This document shows positions 17,161-25,738 of a DNA stretch of 64,000 bases, one piece after another. Source of the stretch: Sphingomonas sp. Root241 (GTDB taxonomy: Bacteria > Pseudomonadota > Alphaproteobacteria > Sphingomonadales > Sphingomonadaceae); assembly GCF_001428865.1 (NCBI RefSeq), contig NZ_LMIV01000001.1:1797997-1861996 (forward strand), read 5' to 3'. A program made the translations under genes and the position numbers. The notes under the pieces were generated by a model, which saw only the letters and a list, made by a program, of their open reading frames with translations, had not been told where the DNA came from and searched no databases. Numbering within the stretch: position 1 is the first letter of the stretch; the number at the start of each line of letters is the position of its first letter.

Positions 17161-17267
17161 CGTCATCCCCGCGAAAGCGGGGACCCATCTCCTGAGCGAG
17201 CGGCAAATTGCGCCGGTGCGTTTGTGGATAATGTTGGAGATGGGTCCCCGCTTTCGCGGGGATGACG
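17161..17267. repeat. Long REP-like inverted repeat pair between convergent genes
   Basis: Perfect 32-bp inverted arms at 17161-17192 and 17236-17267, separated by 43 bp. Each arm contains its own short palindrome (CCCCGC GAAA GCGGGG). It lies between the M14-like gene (plus, stop 17138) and pdxI (minus, stop 17290) and is likely to terminate both transcripts. Same family as 6528-6569, 23426-23453 and 57545-57627. Confidence 0.9.
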
Positions 17268-17289
17268 GATTTTGAATATGGGTCTCGAT

Positions 17290-18153
17290 CTACCCCGCGA
17301 TGCCATCGAGCACCGCCACGGCATCCTCCGGAAGCCGCAGCTCCCGCACCGCCAGATTCTCGCGCAGATGTCCCAGCGAGGATGTGCCCGGGATCAGCAG
17401 GATGTTCGGCGAGCGCTGGAGCAGCCAGGCTAGCGCGACCTGCATCGGCGTCGCTCCGAGCTGCTGCGCCACCGTGTCGAGCGCGCCCGACTGGAGCGGC
17501 GAGAAGCCGCCGAGCGGGAAGAAGGGCACATAGGCAATCCCCGCCTCCGCCAGCGTATCGATCAGCGCGTCGTCGTCGCGATGCGCGAGATTATAATGGT
17601 TCTGCACGCAGACCACCGGTGCGATCCCGCGCGCCTCCTCGATCTGCGTCGCGGTTGCGTTGCTGATCCCGAGGTGCCGGATCAGCCCCTGCTCGCGCAG
17701 CTGCGCCAGCCGCTCGAACTGCGGCGCGATCGTGCCTTCGCTGAGCCCATGGCCGCCATCGCCCATCACGCGGAGATTGACCGCGTGGATCGCCTCGAGC
17801 CCGAGGTTGCGCAGATTGTCGTGCACCGCGGCCTCGATTTCGTCGGGGCTGAACGCCGGCAGCCACCCGCCGCTCTCGTCCCGCCTGGCACCGACCTTGG
17901 TCACGAGGACGAGGTCCTCGGGATAGGGATGCAGCGCCTCACGAAGGATCTGGTTGGTGACGTGCGGGCCGTAATAGTCGCAGGTGTCGATGTGATCGAC
18001 GCCCGAGGCCACCGCCTCGCGCAGCACCGCAATGGCTTGGTCACGATCCTTGGGCGGGCCGAACACCCCGGGCCCGGCAAGCTGCATCGCGCCATAGCCG
18101 ACGCGGTTCACGCTGCGGTCGCCCAGTTGGTACGTCGTCGGAAAATCGGACAT
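17290..18153 (-). CDS. pdxI: Pyridoxal reductase PdxI/YdbC-type aldo-keto reductase
   Basis: 287 residues, TIM-barrel aldo-keto reductase. It resembles E. coli YdbC (PdxI, pyridoxal reductase) along its whole length as I recall that sequence: VNRVGYGAMQLAGPGVFGPP, DHIDTCDYYGPHVTNQILRE, LVTKVGARR, NLRNLGL with VVNLRVM-like segment, YVPFFPLGGFSPLQS and LLQRSPNILLIPGTSS. The catalytic Asp, Tyr and Lys are visible; the usual active-site His position is not a histidine, as in YdbC. NADPH-dependent reduction of pyridoxal to pyridoxine is inferred from the homologue. The ATG at 18153 follows GAGGAG. It is divergent from a LysR gene that may regulate it. Confidence 0.88.
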   Translation of the reverse strand: MSDFPTTYQLGDRSVNRVGYGAMQLAGPGVFGPPKDRDQAIAVLREAVASGVDHIDTCDYYGPHVTNQILREALHPYPEDLVLVTKVGARRDESGGWLPAFSPDEIEAAVHDNLRNLGLEAIHAVNLRVMGDGGHGLSEGTIAPQFERLAQLREQGLIRHLGISNATATQIEEARGIAPVVCVQNHYNLAHRDDDALIDTLAEAGIAYVPFFPLGGFSPLQSGALDTVAQQLGATPMQVALAWLLQRSPNILLIPGTSSLGHLRENLAVRELRLPEDAVAVLDGIAG

Positions 18154-18250
18154 CGTCTGCACTCCTCTATCGAGACCCGGCCTATCTAGGGCTTGCATCC
18201 TCGCGCGATAATCCAGCACAATCAGCACAAGCTGTACGGAATTTCGCACA

Positions 18251-19150
18251 ATGGATCTTGGCGACCTCGACGCCTTCCTCGCAGTGGCGCGTGCCAGGGG
18301 ATTTCGCGACGCCGCGCGTATCACCGGCGCCAGCGCATCGGGTCTCAGCGATGCGGTGCGTCGGCTGGAAAGCAAATTGGGCATCCGCCTGCTCAATCGC
18401 ACCACGCGCAGCGTCGCGCCGACCGAGGCTGGTACGCGGCTGCTCGAACGGCTCGGCCCCGCACTCGGCGAAGTCGAGGCAGCGCTCGACGTGGTCAATC
18501 TCTTCCGCGACAGGCCTGCCGGCACACTCAAGCTCAACGTGCCGGTGATCGCCGCGCGGCTGGTGCTCCCCGCAATCCTGCCCGGCTTCCTCGCCGCTTA
18601 TCCCGAGATCCAACTCGAGATCATTGCGGAGGACAGTTTCGTCGACTTACCCGCCTCGGGTTGCGACGCCGGGATCCGCTACGACGAACGGCTCGAACAG
18701 GACATGATCGCAGTGCCTATCGGGCCGCGCGTCCAGCGCTTCGCGGCCGGCGCATCAGCCGACTATCTCGCGCGCCGCGGCAGGCCCGAGCATCCGCGTG
18801 ACCTGCTCGATCATGCCTGCCTGCGCGGCCGCTTCGCCAATCGCAGCCTCCATGGCTGGGAATTCGTACGCGACGGCGAGACGGTTCGCGTCGATCCCAA
18901 CGGCCCCTTAGTGGTCAGCCTGAGCACCGCGTTCGACCTTTTGATCGACACTGCGGTCGCCGGAGCCGGGATCGTCACTTCGTTCGAGGGCCTGCTGCGC
19001 CCCCATTTCGAAAGCGGCGCGCTGGTGCCGATCCTCGAAGACTGGTGGGAGCGCTTCCCCGGCCCCTTCCTATATTACCCCGGCCGCCGCCTCGTCCCGG
19101 CGCCGCTGCGCGCGTTCATCGACTATGTGAAGGCGCACCCTGCGGCCTGA
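18251..19150 (+). CDS. LysR-family transcriptional regulator
   Basis: 299 residues. N-terminal winged HTH (DLDAFLAVARARGFRDAARI, ASGLSDAVRRLESKLGIRLLNRTTRSV) and a C-terminal effector domain opening with AGTLKLNVPVIAARLVLP. The CrgA/PtrR-like subgroup often regulates dehydrogenases or reductases. It starts 97 bp from divergent pdxI, the classical LysR arrangement, so control of pdxI and of itself is likely but inferred. The ATG is at 18251. Downstream is a 255-bp gap with a boxA-like repeat. Confidence 0.93.
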   Translation: MDLGDLDAFLAVARARGFRDAARITGASASGLSDAVRRLESKLGIRLLNRTTRSVAPTEAGTRLLERLGPALGEVEAALDVVNLFRDRPAGTLKLNVPVIAARLVLPAILPGFLAAYPEIQLEIIAEDSFVDLPASGCDAGIRYDERLEQDMIAVPIGPRVQRFAAGASADYLARRGRPEHPRDLLDHACLRGRFANRSLHGWEFVRDGETVRVDPNGPLVVSLSTAFDLLIDTAVAGAGIVTSFEGLLRPHFESGALVPILEDWWERFPGPFLYYPGRRLVPAPLRAFIDYVKAHPAA

Positions 19151-19158
19151 CAAACCGG

Positions 19159-19228
19159 TTGTAATGTAGGATTTCGCCTGCTGAGATCGACGCTCGGACC
19201 TCGGCCCTCGCTCTTTGACAGTGTCGAT
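19159..19228 (+). repeat. Dispersed ~70-bp element with boxA-like CTCTTTGAC, copy 1
   Basis: Begins TTGTAATGTAGGATTTCGCC and reaches CTCTTTGACA at 19211-19220. A second copy at 41460-41530 shares the 5' block, the 51-52-bp spacing and the CTCTTTGAC block. CTCTTTGAC resembles the boxA antitermination motif seen just upstream of 16S rRNA in many bacteria. It sits between convergent genes. Confidence 0.7.
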
Positions 19229-19308
19229 CCCGGCCGGAACACCAATCGCGTAGGGCTGAGCCTTCGAGATTTTTCCGCATGGCCACGCCGCGCTGGAACA
19301 TGCTCGGC

Positions 19309-19330
19309 AGTGTGACCTTAGTGTGACCTT
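19309..19330 (+). repeat. Tandem 11-bp direct repeat
   Basis: AGTGTGACCTT occurs twice back to back (19309-19319 and 19320-19330), downstream of the boxA-like element in the 255-bp gap between the LysR gene and gcd. It could be a protein-binding site or a chance duplication. Confidence 0.6.
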
Positions 19331-19405
19331 TGGGTTCGCAAGATGCGCGCCCGCGGCGACAAACCTCGCGACCATAGGCTTGCAATCGAGTCCGGACCCC
19401 GGACC

Positions 19406-21844
19406 TCAGGACGGCAGCGCATAGGCGACGACCTCATCGCTCACCGGCGTCTCCATGAAATGGTGCCCGCCGGCATAGAGCACGAGATACTGCTTGCCGT
19501 TCATCTCATAGGTCATCGGCGTCGCCTGCCCGCCGCTCGGCAGCACGTCCTTCCACACCGTCTTGCCGGTGTTGAGGTCGATCGCGCGGATCAGATTGTC
19601 GGTCGCCGCAGCGATGAAGACGAGGCCGCTCGCGGTCACCACCGCGCCGCCATTGTTGGGCGTGCCGATCGTGATCGGCAGCATCGAGGGGATGCCGAAC
19701 GGCCCGTTGGTCCGCGCCTCACCGAACGCGCGGTCCCAGATCGTCTTGCCGGTCGCCATGTCGATCGCGCGGATCCCGCCATAAGGCGGCTGCTTGCACA
19801 GCATGCCGGTGAAGGGCAGCCGCCAGCCGGCATTGACGTTGATCGCAAAAGGCGTGTTGGCCTGCGGATCGCCCGCGCCTTCGGCACCGCCGATCTCGCC
19901 GCGGGCCTGATCGCGCGGCGCCCAGCCCAGCTTGTCGGCCTCGGCCCGCGGCACCAGCCGGACGTAATTGGGCATGTCGTTGTAATTGGCGACGATTACC
20001 CCGCGCGCTGGATCGACCGCGATCCCGCCCCAGTCCGTCCCGCCATTATAGCCGGGATATTCGATCGAGTGCCGGTCGCTCTCCGGTGGCGTGAAGAATC
20101 CCTTGTAGCTCGCCCGGCGGAACTGGATCCGGCAGATCATCTGGTCGATCGGCGACATGCCCCACATGTCGCGCTCGGTCAGGTCGGGTTTGCGCAGCGT
20201 ATGCCACAGCGACACCGGCTGCGTCGCCGCGCGCTGCTCGGGCTCGACGCCACCGCCGGGCACGCGCATCTCGCCGACCGGAGTCAGCGGCTGGCCGGTG
20301 CGGCGGTCGAGCACATAGATGTCGCCCTGCTTGGACGGCAGCACCAAAGCCGGCGCGCCCTTGTAATCGACCAGGGTCGCCTGCGCGCCGAAATCATAGT
20401 CCCACACGTCCTTGCGCACCGCCTGGAAGCGCCATCGCGGCTTGCCGGTCGTCACGTCGAGCGCGACCAGCGAGGTGGCGAATTCATTCTCCTGCGGGCG
20501 GCGCAGCGACGAATAATAGTCCGCCGCAGCATTGCCCATCGGCAGATAGACGAGGCCCAATTGCTCGTCGCCCGAGGCCATCGTCCACATGTTCGGCGTG
20601 CCGCGCGCCCATTCCTGCCCCTGCGGCGGTGCGCCGCTCCATTCCGGGTGCATCATGTCCCATGCCCAGCGCAATTGCCCGGTCCGCGCGTCGAACCCCT
20701 GGATCACGCCCGAAGGCGCCCAGCGGTCCTGCCCGTCGAGCACCTGGTGCCCGGTCACCAGCACGCCGCGCACCAGCGTCGGTGGCGAGTTGATCGAGAC
20801 GAACCCGTCGGGGACCTTGCCCATGCCCACTTTGGCATCGACCTGCCCGTTGGTGCCGAAATCGGCGCAGAGCCGCCCCGAGCGCGCATCGACCGCGATC
20901 AGCCGTGCATCGAGCGTCCCCTCGATGATCCGCGTCGCGCAGGGCTGGTCTGCCGCCATTCCCGGCACCGCATAATGCACTACTCCGCGGCATGCCGCCG
21001 TATACGGGATCGCATTGTCCGGCACCTTCGGATCATAGCGCCAGCGCTCCTTGCCCGTCGCCGGATCGAGCGCGATCATGATGTTCTTCGGCGTGCACAG
21101 ATACAGGCTGTCGCCCACCTTGAGCGGTGTATTCTCGGCGCCATAGGTGTTGCGGATCTGCGGTGAAGACGGGAGATCGCCGGTGTGGATCGTCCAGACG
21201 CGCCGGAGCTTGCCGACATTCTCCGCATTGATCTGGGTCAGCGGCGAATAGCGCCGCGCGCCGGTCGTCCCCCCATAAGCCGGCCAGTCGGCGCCGACTT
21301 GCTGGCCCGAAGGATCGCCCATCCCACGCGTGCCCGCCGCCGGAAGCGCCGCCAGCACCGGATTGGGCTGGTTCGCCGCCGCCACCCAGAAATCGGCCGT
21401 GGTGAGCACCAGCGCCGCGGCCATTCCGATCAGCGCCAGCCGCCAGCGGTCCTGCCGCCGGCTCAACGTCGCCATCGCCGCGATCACCGCGAGCAATAGC
21501 ACCACCGGCGCGATCACCCGCGGCACCTGCGCCCAGGCATTGGCCCCGACTTCCCACCATGCCCAGAGCGCGCTGAGCACGACGATCGCGAGATAGATCC
21601 AGCCGCCGAGCATCCGCCCGCGGACCAGCAGCACGCCCGCCACCACCATCACGACGCCGGTCAGCAAATAATAAAGCGATCCGCCGAGCACTGCGAGCCA
21701 CGCCCCGCCGATCGCCAGCACCAGTCCGATCAGCGCGACGAGCACGCCGGCGAGGATCGACAGCCAGCTCCCCCATCGTCTGCTGGCAGGGGGTTCGCTC
21801 TGTACCGGGGGCTGATCGTCGGCAGTGCCACGAGCATCGGTCAC
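19406..21844 (-). CDS. gcd: Membrane-bound PQQ-dependent glucose dehydrogenase
   Basis: 812 residues. The first ~150 residues contain five hydrophobic helices that anchor the protein and bind ubiquinone. The rest is the eight-bladed PQQ beta-propeller: DWPAYGGTTGARRYSPLTQIN, WTIHTGDL, then LDPATGKERWRYDPKV and other tryptophan-docking motifs (GKTIWDRAFGEARTNGPFG, LNTGKTVWKDVLPSGGQATPM). Length and order match Gcd. It oxidises glucose (possibly quinate/shikimate in related enzymes) in the periplasm and feeds electrons to ubiquinone. The GTG start at 21844 follows GGGAG. PQQ biosynthesis genes are not in this window. Confidence 0.93.
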   Translation of the reverse strand: MTDARGTADDQPPVQSEPPASRRWGSWLSILAGVLVALIGLVLAIGGAWLAVLGGSLYYLLTGVVMVVAGVLLVRGRMLGGWIYLAIVVLSALWAWWEVGANAWAQVPRVIAPVVLLLAVIAAMATLSRRQDRWRLALIGMAAALVLTTADFWVAAANQPNPVLAALPAAGTRGMGDPSGQQVGADWPAYGGTTGARRYSPLTQINAENVGKLRRVWTIHTGDLPSSPQIRNTYGAENTPLKVGDSLYLCTPKNIMIALDPATGKERWRYDPKVPDNAIPYTAACRGVVHYAVPGMAADQPCATRIIEGTLDARLIAVDARSGRLCADFGTNGQVDAKVGMGKVPDGFVSINSPPTLVRGVLVTGHQVLDGQDRWAPSGVIQGFDARTGQLRWAWDMMHPEWSGAPPQGQEWARGTPNMWTMASGDEQLGLVYLPMGNAAADYYSSLRRPQENEFATSLVALDVTTGKPRWRFQAVRKDVWDYDFGAQATLVDYKGAPALVLPSKQGDIYVLDRRTGQPLTPVGEMRVPGGGVEPEQRAATQPVSLWHTLRKPDLTERDMWGMSPIDQMICRIQFRRASYKGFFTPPESDRHSIEYPGYNGGTDWGGIAVDPARGVIVANYNDMPNYVRLVPRAEADKLGWAPRDQARGEIGGAEGAGDPQANTPFAINVNAGWRLPFTGMLCKQPPYGGIRAIDMATGKTIWDRAFGEARTNGPFGIPSMLPITIGTPNNGGAVVTASGLVFIAAATDNLIRAIDLNTGKTVWKDVLPSGGQATPMTYEMNGKQYLVLYAGGHHFMETPVSDEVVAYALPS

Positions 21845-21998
21845 ACGCAGTCTCCCGTGAACGGGGCGCTCCCTTGAGGCTGGAGCGTCGAGGCTTTGGG
21901 CTAACCAGCCGAAGCCGTGACGGTTCCGAAAATGAACAAAAATTCATCTTGAACATCGGGGGCTAGGCGTGGCGGCGTTGCGCCCCTAGATCACTGCC

Positions 21999-23393
21999 AT
22001 GCCTGATCTCCCGACGCTTGTTCAGCCCGACCGCGGCCAGCCCGCACGCATCATCCACCTGATCGACGCCAAGGGCTTTGACGCCTGGCTCGCCGCCCAG
22101 CCGCCGCGCCACCGCACCGCCGCGCAGGCGCAGAAGCTCGCCCCCACCGGCTATTCGAGCGCGATCCTGCCCGGTGACGGGCCCGAGGATTGGTCAGTGG
22201 TGACCGTGGTCGCCAATGTCGAGCGCCTCACCCCCTGGTGCCTCGCCAAGCTCGCCGAAACCCTCCCTGAGGGCACCTACCGCGTCGACGGCCGCGAGCC
22301 CGGCAAGGCGCTCTACGGCTGGCTCACCGCGCAATACAAATTCGACCGCTACCGGAAGAAGGACGACAAGGCTCAGGGCCCGCGCGTCCTGCTCACCGCC
22401 GATCCGGCGAAGATGGAAGAGGCGCTGCGCCTCGCCGGCGTCACCTTCAAGCTGCGCGACCGGATCAACACCGGCGCCAATGACATGGGTCCGGCAGACC
22501 TCGAGGCCGCCGCCGCCGATCTGGCGAAGGAATATGGCGCCACCCTCACCGTCGTGAAGGGCAAGGAAGTCGAGAAGGGCTATGGCATGCTCTGGGCGGT
22601 CGGCAAGGCCGCCGGCGAGGGCCGCGAGCCGCGGCTGATCGAACTCGAATGGGGTAATCCCGAGCATCCGCGCATCGCCATCATCGGCAAGGGCGTGTGC
22701 TTCGATACCGGCGGACTCGACATCAAGCCCGCCGCCGGCATGCGGCTGATGAAGAAGGACATGGGCGGCGCCGCGCACGCGCTCGCGCTCGCCGAGCTGG
22801 TGATGCAGAACCGCCTGCCGGTGCGTCTCCACATGCTCGTCCCCGCGGTCGAGAATTCGATCAACGGCGAGGCGACCCGTCCCGGTGACGTGATGATCTC
22901 CCGGAAAGGCCTATCGGTCGAGAACAGCAACACCGATGCCGAAGGCCGGCTGATCCTCGGCGATGCGCTCACCAAGGCGGCCGAGAGCAACCCCGAACTC
23001 GTCTTCGATTTCGCGACCTTGACCGGCGCCGCCCGCGTCGCGCTGGGTGCGGACCTGCAGGCCCTGTTCGCCAATGACGACACGCTCGCCTCGGAACTGC
23101 TCGCCGCGGCGGAGGCCGAGGCGGATCCGATGTGGCGCATGCCGCTCTACGATCCGTACAAGGATCTGCTGAAGTCCGACGTCGCCGATCTGGTCAACGC
23201 CGCCGAGGGCCCGTTCGGCGGCGCGATCACCGCGGCCCTGTTCCTCAAGGAATTCGCGCCGGAGAAGGCGCAATGGGCACATTTCGACATCTTCTGCTGG
23301 AACGGCTCGGCCAAGCCCGGCCGGCCCAAAGGCGCCGAAGCAGTCAGCCTGCGTGCGACATGGAAGGTGCTGAAGGACCGCTACGGCGGCTGA
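21999..23393 (+). CDS. M17 leucyl aminopeptidase-family protein
   Basis: 464 residues. The C-terminal catalytic half has the family signature NTDAEGRLILGDALTKA, the metal-binding GKGVCFDTGGLDIKPAAGM and MKKDMGGAA. The N-terminal half is the divergent non-catalytic domain. Two Zn or Mn ions are bound and N-terminal amino acids are released from peptides in the cytoplasm. It begins 154 bp from divergent gcd and is followed by a REP-like palindrome. The ATG at 21999 fits; upstream has no better start. Confidence 0.93.
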   Translation: MPDLPTLVQPDRGQPARIIHLIDAKGFDAWLAAQPPRHRTAAQAQKLAPTGYSSAILPGDGPEDWSVVTVVANVERLTPWCLAKLAETLPEGTYRVDGREPGKALYGWLTAQYKFDRYRKKDDKAQGPRVLLTADPAKMEEALRLAGVTFKLRDRINTGANDMGPADLEAAAADLAKEYGATLTVVKGKEVEKGYGMLWAVGKAAGEGREPRLIELEWGNPEHPRIAIIGKGVCFDTGGLDIKPAAGMRLMKKDMGGAAHALALAELVMQNRLPVRLHMLVPAVENSINGEATRPGDVMISRKGLSVENSNTDAEGRLILGDALTKAAESNPELVFDFATLTGAARVALGADLQALFANDDTLASELLAAAEAEADPMWRMPLYDPYKDLLKSDVADLVNAAEGPFGGAITAALFLKEFAPEKAQWAHFDIFCWNGSAKPGRPKGAEAVSLRATWKVLKDRYGG

Positions 23394-23425
23394 ACCGCGT
23401 TGGATTGAAGATCCATACTTCTGAC

Positions 23426-23453
23426 CGTCATCCCCGCGAAAGCGGGGATGACG
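23426..23453. repeat. Single REP-like palindrome
   Basis: Perfect 12-bp arms (23426-23437, 23442-23453), loop GAAA, followed by AAAAA. Lies between the aminopeptidase gene and the MFS gene, both plus strand. On the minus strand the palindrome is preceded rather than followed by T residues, so its terminator use is uncertain. Same core as the three other REP-like copies. Confidence 0.85.
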
Positions 23454-23531
23454 AAAAAGCGTAGCATCTCGGCGTAGATCCGTCCGTCGAACCCCTCCCC
23501 GTCGCCCCGCGCCTCTGCTATCGCCTGCCGC

Positions 23532-24905
23532 ATGCAGGCCGCGCACCCCAGGCTCACTCTCGTCGCGTGCATCCTCGCGTCGAGCCTCGCCTTTATCGAC
23601 GGATCGGTCACCAATGTCGCGCTGCCGGCGATCGGGGCGGACCTCCACGCGACGCCCGCCGAGCTGCAATGGACGATCAACGCCTATCTGCTGCCGCTCT
23701 CGGCGTTGCTGCTGATCGGCGGCGCGGCGGGCGATCATTTCGGGCGCCGCAAGCTGCTCGTCATCGGCATCGCGATCTTCACGGTCGCATCGGTCGCCTG
23801 CGCGCTGGCGGCGGATCTCACCCTCCTCCTCGCCGCACGCACGCTCCAGGGCATCGGCGCGGCGATCCTGCTGCCCAACAGCCTCGCGACGCTCGGCCAT
23901 TCCTTCACCGGTGAGGCGCGCGGCAAGGCGATCGGCACCTGGGCCGGAGTCGGCGCCATCGCCGGCGCGGTCGGCCCGCCGCTCGGCGGCTGGCTGGTCG
24001 ACGCGATCGGGTGGCGCGCGATCTTCTATGTCAACGTGCCGGTCGCCGCCGCGGCGATCCTGATCGCGCTGCGCTACGTCGAGGAGAGCGCCGAGGGCGA
24101 ACTCCCGCTCGATTTGCCCGGCGCCTTCGCCGCCACGATCGCGCTGGGGGCGCTTACCTGGGCGCTCACCCTCTGGTCGAGCCATCATGCCTTCGGCGCC
24201 ACCGTCGCGATCGGCCTCGCCGTCGGGCTGCTCGCCACGGGACTGTTCCTGTGGATCGAGCATCACCGCGGCGCCCGCGCGATGATGCCCGTCGCCATGT
24301 TCGGTTCGCGCGCCTTTGCGGGGCTCACGCTACTCACCTTCCTGCTCTACGGCGCGCTCGGCGGCGTGCTGCTCCTCCTGCCCTATGTGCTGATCCAGGC
24401 CGCGGGCTACACTGCACTGCAGGCCGGGCTCGCGCTGCTGCCGATGCCGCTCGGCATGGGGCTGGCGTCGCGGGTGATGGGGCGCGTGACGGCGCAGGTC
24501 GGCCCGCGCTGGCCGCTCACCATCGGCGCGCTGATCGTCGCGATCGGCTTCGCATTGCTCGTGCTGGTGAACGAGGACGCGTCCTACTGGACCTCGGTCT
24601 TCCCCGGGTGCCTCGTCATCGCGATCGGCATGTCGAGCGTCGCCGCGCCGCTCACCACCGCGGTGCTCGCCTCGGTCGACGATACCCATGGCGGCACCGC
24701 CTCGGGCTTCAACAGCGCGATCGCGCGCACCGGCGGGCTGATCGCCACCGCGATCGCCGGCGCCGTCATCGCCAGCGCCGGCCCGGCGCTGATCGCGGCC
24801 TTCCACGGCGGCGCACTGGTCGGCGCCGCCCTCGCCGCCGCGTCGAGCGTGACCGCCCTGGTCACGCTGGGTGAAATCAGGAAAGCGAAGCCGCAGCCTC
24901 GATAA
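23532..24905 (+). CDS. MFS transporter, DHA2 (EmrB/QacA-like) drug:H+ antiporter family
   Basis: 457 residues with about 14 hydrophobic helices. Motif D1-like SLAFIDGSVTNVALPAIG in helix 1, motif A GDHFGRRK in the loop after helix 2, and motif C-like GAVGPPLGGWLVDAIGWR in helix 5. These are typical of the DHA2 14-helix multidrug exporters. Inner membrane, proton-driven efflux; the substrate is unknown and no membrane-fusion partner gene is adjacent. The start is an ATG at 23532. Its last 29 bp overlap the 3' end of tpiA, which is transcribed in the opposite direction. Confidence 0.9.
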   Translation: MQAAHPRLTLVACILASSLAFIDGSVTNVALPAIGADLHATPAELQWTINAYLLPLSALLLIGGAAGDHFGRRKLLVIGIAIFTVASVACALAADLTLLLAARTLQGIGAAILLPNSLATLGHSFTGEARGKAIGTWAGVGAIAGAVGPPLGGWLVDAIGWRAIFYVNVPVAAAAILIALRYVEESAEGELPLDLPGAFAATIALGALTWALTLWSSHHAFGATVAIGLAVGLLATGLFLWIEHHRGARAMMPVAMFGSRAFAGLTLLTFLLYGALGGVLLLLPYVLIQAAGYTALQAGLALLPMPLGMGLASRVMGRVTAQVGPRWPLTIGALIVAIGFALLVLVNEDASYWTSVFPGCLVIAIGMSSVAAPLTTAVLASVDDTHGGTASGFNSAIARTGGLIATAIAGAVIASAGPALIAAFHGGALVGAALAAASSVTALVTLGEIRKAKPQPR

Positions 24906-25623
24906 TCGGCACGAACTTCTCGGCGGTCAGGCTCGCACCGCCGACCAGCGCGCCGTCGACATTGTCGACCGCGAGGATGTCCGCCGCATTCGCGCCGGTC
25001 ACCGATCCGCCATAGAGGATGCGGATCCCGTCGGCCGCGTCGCCCACCATCGTCCGCAGCTTGGCCCGCGCGATCGCGTGCATCGAGGCGATTTCCTCGA
25101 GCGTCGGGGTCTTGCCGGTGCCGATCGCCCAGCGCGGCTCGTAAGCGAGCGTCAGCCAGTCGCCATGCGCGCTTTCGGGCAACGACTTTTCGATCTGCGA
25201 CTGGACGATCCGCTCGGCGCGGCCGGCATCGTGTTCGGCCTCGGTCTCGCCGCAGCACAGGATCACCTTGAGCCCCTGCCGCCGCGCCGCCGCAGCCTTG
25301 GCCCAGGCATCGTGGCTGGTCTCGTGCTGGTCGGCACGCCGTTCCGAATGGCCGACGATCGTCAGCGTCGCACCGCAGTCGCGCAGCATCGCGGCCGAAA
25401 CGCAGCCGGTATGCGCGCCCTTGTCAGCCTCGTGCACGTCCTGCGCCCCGATCGGCAGCGCGCCTGCCACCCCCACCGCCGGTTCGATCAAGGTGAACGG
25501 CACGCACAGCGCCACGTCGACGCCCGGATTCGCCGCAGCCGCGGCCGCGATCGCCTCGACTTCGCCCAGCTGCGCCTTCAGCCCGTGCATCTTCCAGTTT
25601 CCGGCGACCAGCTTGCGACGCAT
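24877..25623 (-). CDS. tpiA: Triose-phosphate isomerase
   Basis: 248 residues, usual length. Active-site lysine in GNWKMHG (K11), the histidine in IVGHSERR, and the catalytic glutamate in AYEPRWAIGTGKTPT; phosphate loop ILYGGSVTGANA. It interconverts glyceraldehyde-3-phosphate and dihydroxyacetone phosphate. The ATG at 25623 is set by an excellent AGGAGGAG site; the open frame continues to 25659 with no support. It is divergent from ppiD (115-bp gap) and overlaps the MFS gene end by 29 bp. Confidence 0.97.
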   Translation of the reverse strand: MRRKLVAGNWKMHGLKAQLGEVEAIAAAAAANPGVDVALCVPFTLIEPAVGVAGALPIGAQDVHEADKGAHTGCVSAAMLRDCGATLTIVGHSERRADQHETSHDAWAKAAAARRQGLKVILCCGETEAEHDAGRAERIVQSQIEKSLPESAHGDWLTLAYEPRWAIGTGKTPTLEEIASMHAIARAKLRTMVGDAADGIRILYGGSVTGANAADILAVDNVDGALVGGASLTAEKFVPIIEAAASLS

Positions 25624-25738
25624 GTCGTACTCCTCCTGTTTGGTCGCAGGCGATACCAAGCCTCACGCGCTGCACAAGCTTGAAGGGAGCGTGTCGCGGC
25701 CCTAAAGCACGCCAAATTCCTCTTTCGAACGGCCCTTC

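Noticed and set aside
19331..19405. tRNA 3' end or phage attachment site before gcd
   Set aside because: A GGGTTCGCA-like piece is present but there is no cloverleaf, no integrase and no duplicated att sequence.
19343..21166. A 607-codon plus-strand open frame antisense to gcd
   Set aside because: gcd motifs are clear on the minus strand; the plus translation is a run of His/Arg/Asp without family similarity.
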